Assembly (NCBI RefSeq): GCF_000688395.1
Contig: NZ_JIAG01000005.1
Location: forward strand, 124,001 to 188,000
DNA: 64,000 bases
Source of the DNA: Haematomicrobium sanguinis DSM 21259
Lineage (GTDB): Bacteria > Actinomycetota > Actinomycetes > Actinomycetales > Micrococcaceae
Direction of reading: 5' to 3'
In this document: positions 25,994 to 34,395 of the stretch, one piece after another
Layout of the letters: every line of letters starts with the position of its first letter
Position numbering within the stretch: position 1 is the stretch's first letter
Position numbers and translations under genes: made by a program
Notes under the pieces: generated by a model
What the model saw: the letters and a program-made list of their open reading frames with translations, nothing else
Databases searched by the model: none
Told to the model about the DNA's origin: nothing

Positions 25994-26941
25994 CTACTTG
26001 CCTGCAACAATCCGTTCCTGCTCCGGCCCCCACAGCTTCGCGTAGAGCCCCAAAATCGCTTCATCGGTAGTGTTGAAACCCAGTTTCCGCATCAGATGGT
26101 GGGCTTGTAAAACGGTCAAGTGTTGGGCCGGGCGGGAGACGTTCGCGCGGTCTGCGCGGTGCAGGTACATGTCGATCGCCATGCGCCAGCGCCTACGCCA
26201 ATGCTTCACAGCCGCCTCCGCACCCGTGGCCATCATGACCGAGTGCATCAGCTGGCTCTTGCAACTCACTTGATTACTCAGCCCGTCGCGTAGATGGTGT
26301 GCGTTTTGCCCCCAGTACTGCGTACATGAGCGCAAATGCGAGTCCCAGTAAAAATCCCATGAAATACGACGGCGGTCCCTCCAACGCGCGGAATGCTTAC
26401 CTTCACGCATGGTGTGGGCGGAATCAAACATGAGCAGGGCAGCGAGCGCCATCCGGTTTTGCCCGGGGGCAAAACGCTCGGTTGCCCAGGCGGCGAGTTC
26501 AGAGGCAACTTCAAAGACCTCGTGAGCAAGATCCAGTCCCTCTTGGCCGCCGAAAGCGGCCAGTTCCGCCTCGTGCTGGGGGTCCAATGCGGTGTCCCGC
26601 AGGTAGCCGCGGTCGGTCTTGAATTCGCGATGCGAGACCTTGATGATCCCAAATTCGTGACCCATGCGCAGTTGCAGGGCCGATTGCCGCGATTGCAGTT
26701 GAGAAATTGACGCCTTGGGCCCGAGGATGCGCATCCACACCTGGGAGCGCTTCGGGCTGTCGGTGCGTCCAAAGTACCAGCGTGCCACGCCGAGCTCTTG
26801 GGCGAAGGCCGACAGTGGGGTGACCAACTCCTTGATGATGCCGTCCGCTACATCAGGAGTATTGGAGTCAATATGGAGATGCCACCACAAAGGGCTATCT
26901 TGACTTCGTGAGGCGGGTCGAAGCGATGATAGCTGACTCAA
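25994..26941 (-). CDS. Stand-alone SpaB_C / thiopeptide-type bacteriocin biosynthesis domain protein
   Basis: I prefer the TTG at 26941 (AGGAG 5 nt upstream; 315 residues); the alternative ATG at 26989 adds 16 residues. The protein resembles the C-terminal elimination domain of LanB dehydratases and the related thiopeptide enzymes: WWHLHIDSNTPDVADGI...LSAFAQELG with RWYFGRTDSPKRSQVWMRI (where the family has WFFIRYxDPxxHLRLR), and later AAFGGQEGLDLAHEVFEVAS (family RYGGxEGMxLAExLF). No glutamylation domain is present. Such small proteins perform elimination or [4+2] cycloaddition, or have diverged roles. Low-GC surroundings and a divergent regulator suggest an acquired locus. Confidence 0.65.
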   Translation of the reverse strand: MSQLSSLRPASRSQDSPLWWHLHIDSNTPDVADGIIKELVTPLSAFAQELGVARWYFGRTDSPKRSQVWMRILGPKASISQLQSRQSALQLRMGHEFGIIKVSHREFKTDRGYLRDTALDPQHEAELAAFGGQEGLDLAHEVFEVASELAAWATERFAPGQNRMALAALLMFDSAHTMREGKHSARWRDRRRISWDFYWDSHLRSCTQYWGQNAHHLRDGLSNQVSCKSQLMHSVMMATGAEAAVKHWRRRWRMAIDMYLHRADRANVSRPAQHLTVLQAHHLMRKLGFNTTDEAILGLYAKLWGPEQERIVAGK

Positions 26942-27008
26942 AACATCTCCTGTCGATCCGTGGTCACCCCACCGACGATGGGGGTTCACTATATACTACG
27001 TTTTGGGG

Positions 27009-27028
27009 GTTGCTCTTAGCCCAGCAAC
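27009..27028. repeat. Small hairpin in the SpaB_C leader
   Basis: GTTGCT-N8-AGCAAC, between the large hairpin and the TTG start on the minus strand. Confidence 0.45.
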
Positions 27029-27041
27029 CTGTTTTTGGGCG

Positions 27042-27077
27042 CACTGATCTACAACAAAAATTTGTTGTAGATCAGTG
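27042..27077. promoter_or_regulatory. Strong hairpin in the leader of the SpaB_C gene
   Basis: Perfect 17-bp arms (CACTGATCTACAACAAA, 27042-27058, and its complement 27061-27077) with an AA loop. No U-tract follows on either strand. It lies about 20 nt after the stop of a 21-codon ORF and about 100 nt before the SpaB_C start on the minus strand, the place where an attenuator or processing site would separate a precursor from its enzyme gene. Confidence 0.6.
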
Positions 27078-27095
27078 TGTGGGTAGTTGCTAGCG

Positions 27096-27161
27096 TTACG
27101 CTACAGTTGGCCAGTCATAGATGCCGCCACTGCGCAGAATCTGGCTGAAAGTTGCTTCCAT
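27096..27161 (-). CDS. Tiny ORF upstream of the SpaB_C gene, possible precursor or leader peptide
   Basis: ATG at 27161, 21 codons, TAA at 27096-27098. The peptide begins MEATFSQILR and ends IYDWPTVA; AAGGA lies 12 nt before the ATG, a long spacing. It is in the same direction as the SpaB_C gene and is followed by the strong hairpin. It might be a RiPP precursor or scaffold peptide, or a translated leader controlling the gene. The sequence also allows a 19-codon ORF in another frame (27115-27174). No other gene is visible in 26990-27371; this assignment is a hypothesis. Confidence 0.3.
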   Translation of the reverse strand: MEATFSQILRSGGIYDWPTVA

Positions 27162-27443
27162 GATTCTCAAACATCCTTGTTGTGGTGGTTACATTTGCTA
27201 CAGAACGTGTGTCCTGTATGAACTAGATAACGCCACCGACTCGGCGCCTGTCCACTTGAATCGGTGTCATTTTTAGGCCAGTTGCAACTTTAGGTCAGTT
27301 TTCTTAGTTTGTGCACTCTGCACTCATTCAGCCGTACCCCCTAAATTCAAGCGGATGCACTACGATCGGGTGTGTTAATATGGGATCGGACACCGTGGCA
27401 AGTTTATGCCAATGTCCTAATTCGGAAGCGGAAAAATCCCGGC

Positions 27444-28490
27444 ATGAGTCCAGAATCTAAGCAAGACCGAGCACCTCTCGCAGTCGATCCAGGAGCTATT
27501 TATCGATTTATCGCGGCGAATCGGTCCGCCCTTCCAGCCGAGATATCCGAATCCCTTGGTTTCTCTGAACGACGCCTCTCCCCGTCCATCGAATACCTTC
27601 TAGAGCACAACCTCATCGATCACGATCCAGAGTCGTCGGACCGGCTCATCGCGTACTCCCCGGAGACTGCGCGACTGCGAGCCACCGTCGCAACCGAACT
27701 CAAGCTCGCGGAAGCGCGTAGAGAGTTGTTGAATCTCAATGCCCAGTACTCTGCCATGGAAAATAGCTTTACCGAGATCTACCGCGAAGCTCATCAGGGA
27801 AGCGACCTCGAACATATTGAGTCAGGTCGATTTGTTCTTCCCGTGCTTCTCAACGAGGTGGCAAACGCAACAAACAGCGTACTGACGTATCAGACAGGTC
27901 CAGGGTCGACAGCTGACCGGCTCGAAGACACCATTCAAACAGATGAAGAGCTCAGGTCTCGCGGAGTTACCCGTAAGACTATTCTTCAGTCCGCGCGTAA
28001 ATCACACGCTCCTACGCTTCGCATGGTCGACGCACTGAGTCCTCTTGGTTGCGAATTTCGCATGAACGATTCCATGCCGAATCGATTGGTCATCATTGAC
28101 AACAAGGTTGCGATCATCGGCAATCGGGGTGAGGGAAGCGAGCACGGCAGCGGCACCATCATCCGCAACCCCGAATTAGTCGGCATGTTGTCTGATTATT
28201 TCTTGCAAGTGTGGGGCTCGTCCCCTGAATTTAGTACCGGGGACGCCGGTGAGAAGTCCACTCTGGGGGAACTGTCTCGTATCGAGCTCTCTGTGCTGGG
28301 ACTACTTTCGGCAGGTAAGTCCGACGATACGATCGCGAGAACACTACAGATCAGCGTGCGAACCTGCCGCCGCTATGTGGCGAATATTTTGCAAGCGCTG
28401 GGCGCAGAATCGCGATTCCAAGCAGGTTTCAACGCGGCAAACTTTACGCCGGCGCGAGCTCAGGCCTCTAAGGGAAACAGGCGCGGCTAA
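27444..28490 (+). CDS. TrmB-like / LuxR-type HTH hybrid regulator
   Basis: I prefer the ATG at 27444 (348 residues) over the GTG at 27372, because TTAATAT at 27375 looks like a -10 element. N-terminal winged helix (AIYRFIAANRSALPAEISESLGFSERRLSPSIEYLLEHNLI) of TrmB type, then a helical linker, a PLD-like sensor part (FVLPVLLNEVANATNSVLTY...RLVIIDNKVAIIGNRGEGSEHG) and a C-terminal LuxR-type HTH (LSRIELSVLGLLSAGKSDDTIARTLQISVRTCRRYVANIL). Such two-HTH regulators occur near secondary-metabolite and RiPP genes in Actinobacteria. Divergent from the SpaB_C locus, it probably controls it. Confidence 0.78.
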   Translation: MSPESKQDRAPLAVDPGAIYRFIAANRSALPAEISESLGFSERRLSPSIEYLLEHNLIDHDPESSDRLIAYSPETARLRATVATELKLAEARRELLNLNAQYSAMENSFTEIYREAHQGSDLEHIESGRFVLPVLLNEVANATNSVLTYQTGPGSTADRLEDTIQTDEELRSRGVTRKTILQSARKSHAPTLRMVDALSPLGCEFRMNDSMPNRLVIIDNKVAIIGNRGEGSEHGSGTIIRNPELVGMLSDYFLQVWGSSPEFSTGDAGEKSTLGELSRIELSVLGLLSAGKSDDTIARTLQISVRTCRRYVANILQALGAESRFQAGFNAANFTPARAQASKGNRRG

Positions 28491-28532
28491 TCGCCAAAAG
28501 GTACTTCATCTCGGAGCGGGTCGCGTTTCTGT

Positions 28533-29513
28533 TTAGCCCAAAAGCTCCTCGACCGCATCGCGCTCCGCTTCCAGCTCAGCCACAGACGCCGCGAGCTTCC
28601 CGGCTGAGAATTCATCCATCGACAAATCTTCAACCACGGACCACCGGCCACCCGAAGACCGCGCCGGGAAGGAGCAAACCAGCCCCTCCGGCACACCGTA
28701 CCACCCCTCGGATGGCAGCGCGACCGACGTCCACCGCTCACCAGTACCGAGCACCCAATCCCGAATGTGGTCGATGGACGCCCCGGCGGCAGAGGCGGCA
28801 GAAGAGCTCCCGCGCACCTCGATAATTTCGGCGCCGCGCTTGGCCACACGTTCCACATACGGCCCTCGAATCCACTCCGGGTCGGCGACCTCGTAAGCCG
28901 GCCGCCCGCCAACGGTGGCGTGGGTCAGATCGGGATACTGTGTGGGCGAGTGGTTCCCCCACACGCTCACGCCTTCCACATCCGCGACGGGCGCACCGAC
29001 ATGCTCGGCCAAAATCCCAGCCGCACGGTTGTGATCCAGGCGGGTGAGCGCCGTGAACCGTTCCGCAGGCACATCCGGCGCATTGCGCTGCGCGATCAGA
29101 GCGTTGGTGTTGGCCGGGTTGCCCACCACCAGCACGCGCACGTCCGACGCCGCGTAATCATTAATCGCTCGACCCTGCGGCGCAAAAATCCCGCCGTTTG
29201 CCTCCAACAGGTCACCACGTTCCATGCCCTTGGTGCGCGGCCGCGCTCCCACCAGCAACGCCACATTCGTGCCGTCAAAACCGGCGGCGATATCGGTGGT
29301 CACCTCGACGTTCTGCAGCAGCGGAAACGCGCTGTCGGTCAATTCCAGCGCAACGCCCTCGGCCGCCCGTACTCCCTCCGGAATCTCAAGCAGCTTCAGC
29401 GCGACCGGTTGATCCGGCCCCAACATGTCACCTGCAGCAATACGAAACAGCGCGGCATACGCAATCTGGCCGCCGGCACCGGTCACGGTCACAGTCACTG
29501 GATTTTTCCCCAT
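28533..29513 (-). CDS. mdh: Malate dehydrogenase
   Basis: 326 residues, normal length. Seen: [21 protein letters not shown] (NAD-binding), [32 protein letters not shown], the substrate/active-site motif [11 protein letters not shown] and [12 protein letters not shown] with the catalytic His. It converts malate and oxaloacetate in the TCA cycle. A 48-bp palindrome lies 56 bp upstream of its start. Confidence 0.97.
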   Translation of the reverse strand: MGKNPVTVTVTGAGGQIAYAALFRIAAGDMLGPDQPVALKLLEIPEGVRAAEGVALELTDSAFPLLQNVEVTTDIAAGFDGTNVALLVGARPRTKGMERGDLLEANGGIFAPQGRAINDYAASDVRVLVVGNPANTNALIAQRNAPDVPAERFTALTRLDHNRAAGILAEHVGAPVADVEGVSVWGNHSPTQYPDLTHATVGGRPAYEVADPEWIRGPYVERVAKRGAEIIEVRGSSSAASAAGASIDHIRDWVLGTGERWTSVALPSEGWYGVPEGLVCSFPARSSGGRWSVVEDLSMDEFSAGKLAASVAELEAERDAVEELLG

Positions 29514-29568
29514 GTTCGCAGTCTATCCCTGCCCCCTTCGGCCCACCCAAGTGCCGCTCAAGTAGCCC

Positions 29569-29616
29569 AGTACGACGGCGACTCCCGCACTTAAGTGCGG
29601 GAGTCGCCGTCGTACT
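29569..29616. repeat. Perfect 48-bp palindrome built from two ACGACGGCG motifs
   Basis: 29569-29592 and 29593-29616 are exact reverse complements centred on TTAA (AGTACGACGGCGACTCCCGC...). Motif cores are at 29572-29580 (+) and 29605-29613 (-). It lies after the protease stop and before the mdh start, both minus-strand genes. A transcript hairpin would have no loop; no U-tract follows. Confidence 0.9.
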
Positions 29617-29628
29617 TCTCAGCAAAAA

Positions 29629-30492
29629 TTACTTGCGCAAGGCGGCGAGAGTGTTGAAAAGCTCGCCGGTGAGGCGGGTGGCGCCGTTGCTGGAGCCGCC
29701 CCAAATGTGGATGCCGGTCGAGACATCCTCGTTGGTGGTGGTCACGGCCGAGCCGCTTTGGCCGCCGTAGGTGTCGGTTTTGTAGTAGAAGTTGCGGGCG
29801 TCGGCGCCGGTGAGGGCGTCGGTGTCCTGCCACATGGTGCCGCGCGGTTTGTCACCGGGGTACCCGACCACGGTCGCACTGCCGCTTTGCAGTTCCGCTT
29901 GGCTCGCGGGGGCGAGGCCATACCAGCCGAGGCGGTCGCCGATGGGTTGGTCGAGGACGATCACGCCCCAATCGCCTCCGTTGCCCAGGCCGCGTGCGTC
30001 CACCCAAATTTCGGTGGCGTTGAACTTACCGTAGGGGTCGGTGGAACCATTGCGTGCGGGTGCGAAGGTGATGTTGGAGACGTTGCCTTCGAGGCAGTGA
30101 CCGGCGGTGGCGACCGAGCGGGACGAGATGAGCCAACCGGTGCAGATGTAGGTGCTGCCGTTGCGGGTGAAGTTGATTTGGCCGATGCGGCGGTACTTGG
30201 GGGCGCGCGTGTCGGCAACCTGCTCGCGGCCGTCGGGGCCGATGAGGGAGCGGGATACCGGTTCGGTGCCGCCGAACGCCCGCGTCGAGGCGAGGCCCTT
30301 GTCTGCGGTCAGGCCCGCACCGGACATGGGGTTGGCGCGGTCCGGGGCACCGTTAGCGATCTTGTACCCGACGGGCTGGATCGGCAGGTTTTCGATGGGG
30401 GCGGCGGTAGCGCCGGAGGCGGAAGCGAAGAGGCCGACGGCGAGAAGGCTCGCGGCGCTCACGGAGGCAAAGGTGCGTTTCAGTGATTTCAT
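29629..30492 (-). CDS. Secreted V8-like (S1B) serine protease
   Basis: I start at the ATG at 30492 (MKSLKRTFASVSAASLLAVGL), a Sec signal peptide ending near residue 30; 287 residues. Catalytic triad by motif: His132 in TAGHC, Asp174 in GDWGVIVLD and Ser246 in GGQSGSAV. The two Cys in ICTGWLISSRSVATAGHC probably form the disulfide at the active-site His. It resembles staphylococcal V8 glutamyl endopeptidase and related trypsin-like enzymes. A propeptide of about 90 residues precedes the domain. Confidence 0.9.
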   Translation of the reverse strand: MKSLKRTFASVSAASLLAVGLFASASGATAAPIENLPIQPVGYKIANGAPDRANPMSGAGLTADKGLASTRAFGGTEPVSRSLIGPDGREQVADTRAPKYRRIGQINFTRNGSTYICTGWLISSRSVATAGHCLEGNVSNITFAPARNGSTDPYGKFNATEIWVDARGLGNGGDWGVIVLDQPIGDRLGWYGLAPASQAELQSGSATVVGYPGDKPRGTMWQDTDALTGADARNFYYKTDTYGGQSGSAVTTTNEDVSTGIHIWGGSSNGATRLTGELFNTLAALRK

Positions 30493-30568
30493 AAAAGGAT
30501 TTAGTATCAGGATTCCTGGGCGTTTGGGCAAGGTTTTTCTCGGGTTTTTTTGTTTGTGCGCGGGGGTA

Positions 30569-30598
30569 TTGACGGTCCGGTGGTCGCGTGATTAGATA
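30569..30598 (+). promoter_or_regulatory. Sigma-70-type promoter of the aminotransferase gene
   Basis: TTGACG (30569-30574), an 18-nt spacer and TAGATA (30593-30598), about 78 bp before the chosen GTG start; it rules out translation from 30598. The leader contains GCTCAGTGGGGCGTGCTGAGC, a possible small hairpin. Confidence 0.75.
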
Positions 30599-30675
30599 TG
30601 CCGTTTGGCGGCGCTCAGTGGGGCGTGCTGAGCCCCACGCATCCCGGCCTTTCTCGGGGCGGATACCATAGTCCA

Positions 30676-31926
30676 GTGAGTACCGAAGCCGAATCCACTT
30701 TGCCCGCCGATGAGGACATTGCCCTGCGGCATGCAGAACTTTTCTCCACCCGAAGCGCGGGTATCAAGCAATCCCCGATTAGGGATGTTTTTGACATCTC
30801 GGTCCGCCCCGGCCTGATCTCCTTGGCGGGTGGAAGCCCGAACTTGGCCGCACTGGATCAGCAGACGCTGATCTCCGGGGCGTCCACAATTCTGTCCGAA
30901 CACGCTGCCGAGGCGCTCAATTACGGCGGCGGTCAAGGGACCGAAGCATTGCGCCAGCTCGCCGTGGAGATCATGGCCTCGGAGGGCATCACCAACGCGG
31001 ATCCGGCGAACATTGTGATCACCACCGGCTCGCAGTCCGCGCAGGATGTCGCGGCCAAGGTGTTCTGCGATCCCGGGGATGTCGTGCTGACCGAGGATCC
31101 CACCTACGTGGGTGCGCTGAACACATTTGAGGCGTATCAGGTAGACGTGCAACCGGTCGCGATGGACCATGACGGCCTCATTCCTAAGGCGTTGCTGGCG
31201 CGGATCGAGGAGCTGCGCGCGGCCGGCAAACGCGTCAAACTGCTCTACACCATTCCGAGTTTTGGGAACCCCAGCGGAATCACCATGAGCGCGGAGCGGC
31301 GGCAACGCATCATTGATATATGCCGTGAGAACAATATTTTGGTTCTTGAGGACAACCCCTACGGCCTGCTGAAGTTCGATGGCGCCCCGCTGGTGCCGTT
31401 ACGCGAAGGCAACGCCGATGACGTCATTTATCTGGGCTCATTTTCCAAGATCCTGGCTCCGGGTATGCGCCTGGGTTGGGCGTTGTTGCCCGAGCACCTC
31501 TTGCGGCGCTTTTACTTGGCGGCGGAAGCGGTAGTGCTGTGCCCCTCGCCGTTGACGCAAATGCTGGTCGAGTACTATTTCCGAAACTCGGATTGGCAGG
31601 CCCAACTGGCAGAGTCACGAGCGGAATATCAGAAACGGTGCGATGCCATGTTGGCCGCCCTTGAGTCCGAGTTTGCCGGCTTGGATGTGACCTGGACCGT
31701 CCCCGATGGTGGATTCTTCATCTGGGTGACGTTGCCCGAGGGCGTGGATACATACCCGATGTTGCATGAAGCGATCGATGCGGGGGTGGTGTTTATTCCG
31801 GGTGCGGCATTTTCGCCGGTGGAAGGGCCCTCGAATAATCTGCGCCTTGCGTACAGCACGGTGCCGGTGGAGAACATTCGCGAGGGCATTGCCCGGCTCG
31901 CGCCCATCATCAAGCGCGCCCTCTAG
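30676..31926 (+). CDS. PLP-dependent aminotransferase, class I/II (2-aminoadipate/valine-pyruvate type)
   Basis: GTG at 30676 downstream of a good promoter; 416 residues. Seen: GGSPNLAALD, NYGGGQGTEALRQLA, TTGSQSAQDVAAKVFCDPGDVVLTEDPTYVGAL, IPSFGNPSGITMS and the PLP Lys in LGSFSKILAPGMRLGWA. This set matches LysN/MocR-like aminotransferases without the GntR domain. Substrate not determinable; branched-chain or 2-aminoadipate transamination is possible given the 2-oxoacid dehydrogenase genes nearby. A TGTAGC-family palindrome begins right after the stop. Confidence 0.88.
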   Translation: MSTEAESTLPADEDIALRHAELFSTRSAGIKQSPIRDVFDISVRPGLISLAGGSPNLAALDQQTLISGASTILSEHAAEALNYGGGQGTEALRQLAVEIMASEGITNADPANIVITTGSQSAQDVAAKVFCDPGDVVLTEDPTYVGALNTFEAYQVDVQPVAMDHDGLIPKALLARIEELRAAGKRVKLLYTIPSFGNPSGITMSAERRQRIIDICRENNILVLEDNPYGLLKFDGAPLVPLREGNADDVIYLGSFSKILAPGMRLGWALLPEHLLRRFYLAAEAVVLCPSPLTQMLVEYYFRNSDWQAQLAESRAEYQKRCDAMLAALESEFAGLDVTWTVPDGGFFIWVTLPEGVDTYPMLHEAIDAGVVFIPGAAFSPVEGPSNNLRLAYSTVPVENIREGIARLAPIIKRAL

Positions 31927-31928
31927 CC

Positions 31929-31992
31929 TCGACTGTGTAGCAGTTAATGCCCATGTCACGCCGAACATGGGCATTAACTGCTACACAGTCGA
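31929..31992. repeat. Palindromic repeat, TGTAGC family (copy 2)
   Basis: Perfect 28-bp arms (31929-31956 and 31965-31992; TCGACTGTGTAGC...CCCATGT) with an 8-nt loop, between the convergent aminotransferase and E2 genes. Nearly identical to the copies at 11292 and 59889. Confidence 0.92.
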
Positions 31993-32016
31993 AGGGCGTG
32001 GCCTTGATGGGGGGAG

Positions 32017-33375
32017 CTAGTCGAGGAGGAGCGCCGGCTCTTCCAGAATCGCGGCGACATCCGCCATGAAACGCGCAGACAAATCGCCGTCCACCACGCG
32101 GTGATCAAACGAGCCGCCAAGCGTTGTCACCCAGCGCGGAATGACCTCGCCATCAAGCACCCAAGGCTTCTGTTTGATCGTGCCAAACGCCACGATCGCC
32201 ACCTCGCCGGGATTGATAATCGGCGTCCCGGTGTCAATCCCGAGCGCCCCGATATTCGTCACGGTCAGCGTCCCGCCGCTCATTTGCGCCGGAGTGGTCT
32301 TGCCCGCGCGTGCCGTCTCGGCCAGGTCCCCGAGCGCCACCGCAAGTTCACGCAGACTCAACTCCTGCGCGTCCTTGATGTTCGGCACCAAGAGTCCGCG
32401 CGGCGTCGCCGCCGCAATACCCAGATTCATGTAGCGGTGCAGGGTGATTTCGTCATCATTCCAGGTCGCGTTGACCTGCGGGTTGCGCGCGGCCGCCCAA
32501 ATCACTGCCTTCGCGAGAATCAGCAGCGGGGACACCTTGACGCCGGCAAAGTCGCGGCTTTCCTTGAGCCGCTTCACAAACTCCATCGTGCGGCTCGCGT
32601 CCACATCCACAAAGATCGAGACGTGCGGCGCGCTGAACGCGCTCTCCACCATGGCCTTCGCGGTGGCTTTGCGGACGCCTTTGACCGGGATCCGCTCTTC
32701 ACGGTCTAGCACCGAGGAGGGCAGCCAAAACGGTTCATCGTCTGAGCGCGGTGCCGCCGGGGCGCTCGGCGCGGCCGGCTTTGGCGCCGGGCTCGCGTTG
32801 CCGTTGGCCCCCGCAGTGAGGTTCGACGGCGCGTGCCCGCCTTGGGCGTGCTTCTCCAGATCCGCGCGGGTCACCTCGCCACGCGGTCCCGTGGCGGTAA
32901 CGTCGGCGAGGTTGATGCCGCTCTCCTTGGCACGCTTGCGAACCGGGGGCTTTGCCAGCGGTCGGGAAGGCAGCGCGGCGGACGCGCTTGAAGTGCGCTC
33001 TTCCTCAAGGGAATCTGGTGACCCGGTTTCGGGTGCGGTACGCACCTGAGGTTGGTATCGCCGTCGTACCTTGCGGCCGGAAGATTCGGCGACCGGACCG
33101 CTGCCCACCAGGGATGCGCCGCCGGTTTCTGCCGCGGCGGTGTTGATCGAGATGATCGCGTCACCTACCGGAACGGTCTCGCCTTCAGCGGCGAGCAGCG
33201 ATTCGACGGTGCCGACAAACGGCGAGGGCAGTTCAACCAGGGACTTGGCGGTTTCGATCTCAACGATCGGCTGGTTCACGCCGACGGTGTCGCCGACCGC
33301 GACTTTCCAGGCGACGATTTCGGCTTCGGTCAAACCTTCGCCGACGTCCGGGAGGTTGAAAGTTTGGCTGCTCAT
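32017..33375 (-). CDS. 2-oxoacid dehydrogenase E2 (dihydrolipoamide acyltransferase)
   Basis: 452 residues: one lipoyl domain (1-75) with the lipoyl Lys44 in ETAKS, a linker (about 80-130), a peripheral E1/E3-binding domain (about 140-178, [24 protein letters not shown]) and the catalytic domain (about 215-452) with His425 in DHRVVDGD. The linker ([13 protein letters not shown]) contains an ACGACGGCG motif at 33059-33067. Last gene of an E1a-E1b-E2 operon. The exact substrate (pyruvate or branched-chain oxoacid) is not decided by sequence reading; the E1 type suggests branched-chain or broad substrates. Confidence 0.93.
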   Translation of the reverse strand: MSSQTFNLPDVGEGLTEAEIVAWKVAVGDTVGVNQPIVEIETAKSLVELPSPFVGTVESLLAAEGETVPVGDAIISINTAAAETGGASLVGSGPVAESSGRKVRRRYQPQVRTAPETGSPDSLEEERTSSASAALPSRPLAKPPVRKRAKESGINLADVTATGPRGEVTRADLEKHAQGGHAPSNLTAGANGNASPAPKPAAPSAPAAPRSDDEPFWLPSSVLDREERIPVKGVRKATAKAMVESAFSAPHVSIFVDVDASRTMEFVKRLKESRDFAGVKVSPLLILAKAVIWAAARNPQVNATWNDDEITLHRYMNLGIAAATPRGLLVPNIKDAQELSLRELAVALGDLAETARAGKTTPAQMSGGTLTVTNIGALGIDTGTPIINPGEVAIVAFGTIKQKPWVLDGEVIPRWVTTLGGSFDHRVVDGDLSARFMADVAAILEEPALLLD

Positions 33376-33393
33376 AGGGCTCCTGGCGCGGAT

Positions 33394-34395
33394 TTAGTAG
33401 CTCAGTGCGCGGTCGAGGGCGTCGAGAATGCGGTCCTGGTCTGGCACATAATCGGCTTCGACGCTCGCGGTCGGGTAGGGCATGTGGAAGCCGCCGACGC
33501 GGATGATCGGGGCTTCGAGGGAGAGGAATGCTTCGTCGCCCACGCGCGCCGCGATCTCCCCGCCAATGCCGCCGAAGGTGGGGGCCTCGTGGGCGATGAT
33601 GAGGCGGCCGGTCTTGCGGGTGGAGTCGACAATGGTCTCGAAATCGATGGGGGAGAGCGAGCGCAGATCAATGACTTCCACGCTGGTGCCTTCCTCAGCG
33701 GCGGTCTCGGCCGCGGCGAGAGCTACCGGCACGAGTGGCCCGTAGGTGGCGATGGTGGCATCGGTGCCCTCGCGCCGTATCTGCGCTTGGGCGGCGGGCG
33801 GTGCCGGCGTTTCGGTGTTGACGGTGTCCTTGAGCCAGTAGCGGCGCTTGGGCTCAAAGAAGATGACGGGGTCGTCGCTGGCGATTGCTTCCTGGATCAT
33901 CCAGTAGGCGTCGCTAGGGGTGGAGGGGGTCATCACGCGCAAACCCGCGGTGTGCGTGAAATAGGCTTCCGGGGATTCTGAATGGTGTTCGATCGATCCG
34001 ATGGCGCCTCCGTAGGGGATGCGAATGGTCACCGGGACGCTGAGGTTGCCGCGGGTGCGGGCGCGCAATTTGGCCAATTGCGAGGTGATTTGGTTGAACG
34101 CCGGGTACACGAATCCGTCGAATTGGATTTCGCAGACCGGACGGTAGCCGCCCATCGCAAGGCCGATTGCGGTACCGACAATGCCGGATTCGCCGAGTGG
34201 GGTATCGACGACGCGATCTTGGCCAAAGTCACGCATGAGATGTTCGGTGATGCGGTAGACTCCGCCGAGGCTGCCGATGTCTTCGCCCATGAGCAAGACC
34301 GTGGGGTCGGTTTCCAGAGCCCGCCGCATTCCTGCGTTGAGAGCACCGGCAATCGTCATGGGCTTCGTTGCCTGCTCGGCCACAGTGGTACTCAC
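33394..34395 (-). CDS. 2-oxoacid dehydrogenase E1 beta subunit
   Basis: 333 residues, typical of E1-beta. Seen: LLMGEDIGSLGGVYRITEHLM (thiamine-contact Glu), FDGFVYPAFNQITSQLAK, RIPYGGAIGSIEHHSESPEAYFTHTAGLRV and VIDLRSLSPIDFETI. It forms an alpha2beta2 E1 with the upstream gene; the GTG start overlaps the E1-alpha stop as GTGA. Confidence 0.95.
   Translation of the reverse strand: MSTTVAEQATKPMTIAGALNAGMRRALETDPTVLLMGEDIGSLGGVYRITEHLMRDFGQDRVVDTPLGESGIVGTAIGLAMGGYRPVCEIQFDGFVYPAFNQITSQLAKLRARTRGNLSVPVTIRIPYGGAIGSIEHHSESPEAYFTHTAGLRVMTPSTPSDAYWMIQEAIASDDPVIFFEPKRRYWLKDTVNTETPAPPAAQAQIRREGTDATIATYGPLVPVALAAAETAAEEGTSVEVIDLRSLSPIDFETIVDSTRKTGRLIIAHEAPTFGGIGGEIAARVGDEAFLSLEAPIIRVGGFHMPYPTASVEADYVPDQDRILDALDRALSY

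Noticed and set aside
25994-26941. Full lanthipeptide dehydratase (LanB)
   Set aside because: Only the C-terminal-type domain is present, with no glutamylation domain of about 700 residues.
30598-30675. Upstream start for the aminotransferase
   Set aside because: The frame start overlaps the -10 box of a good promoter, so it would not be transcribed.
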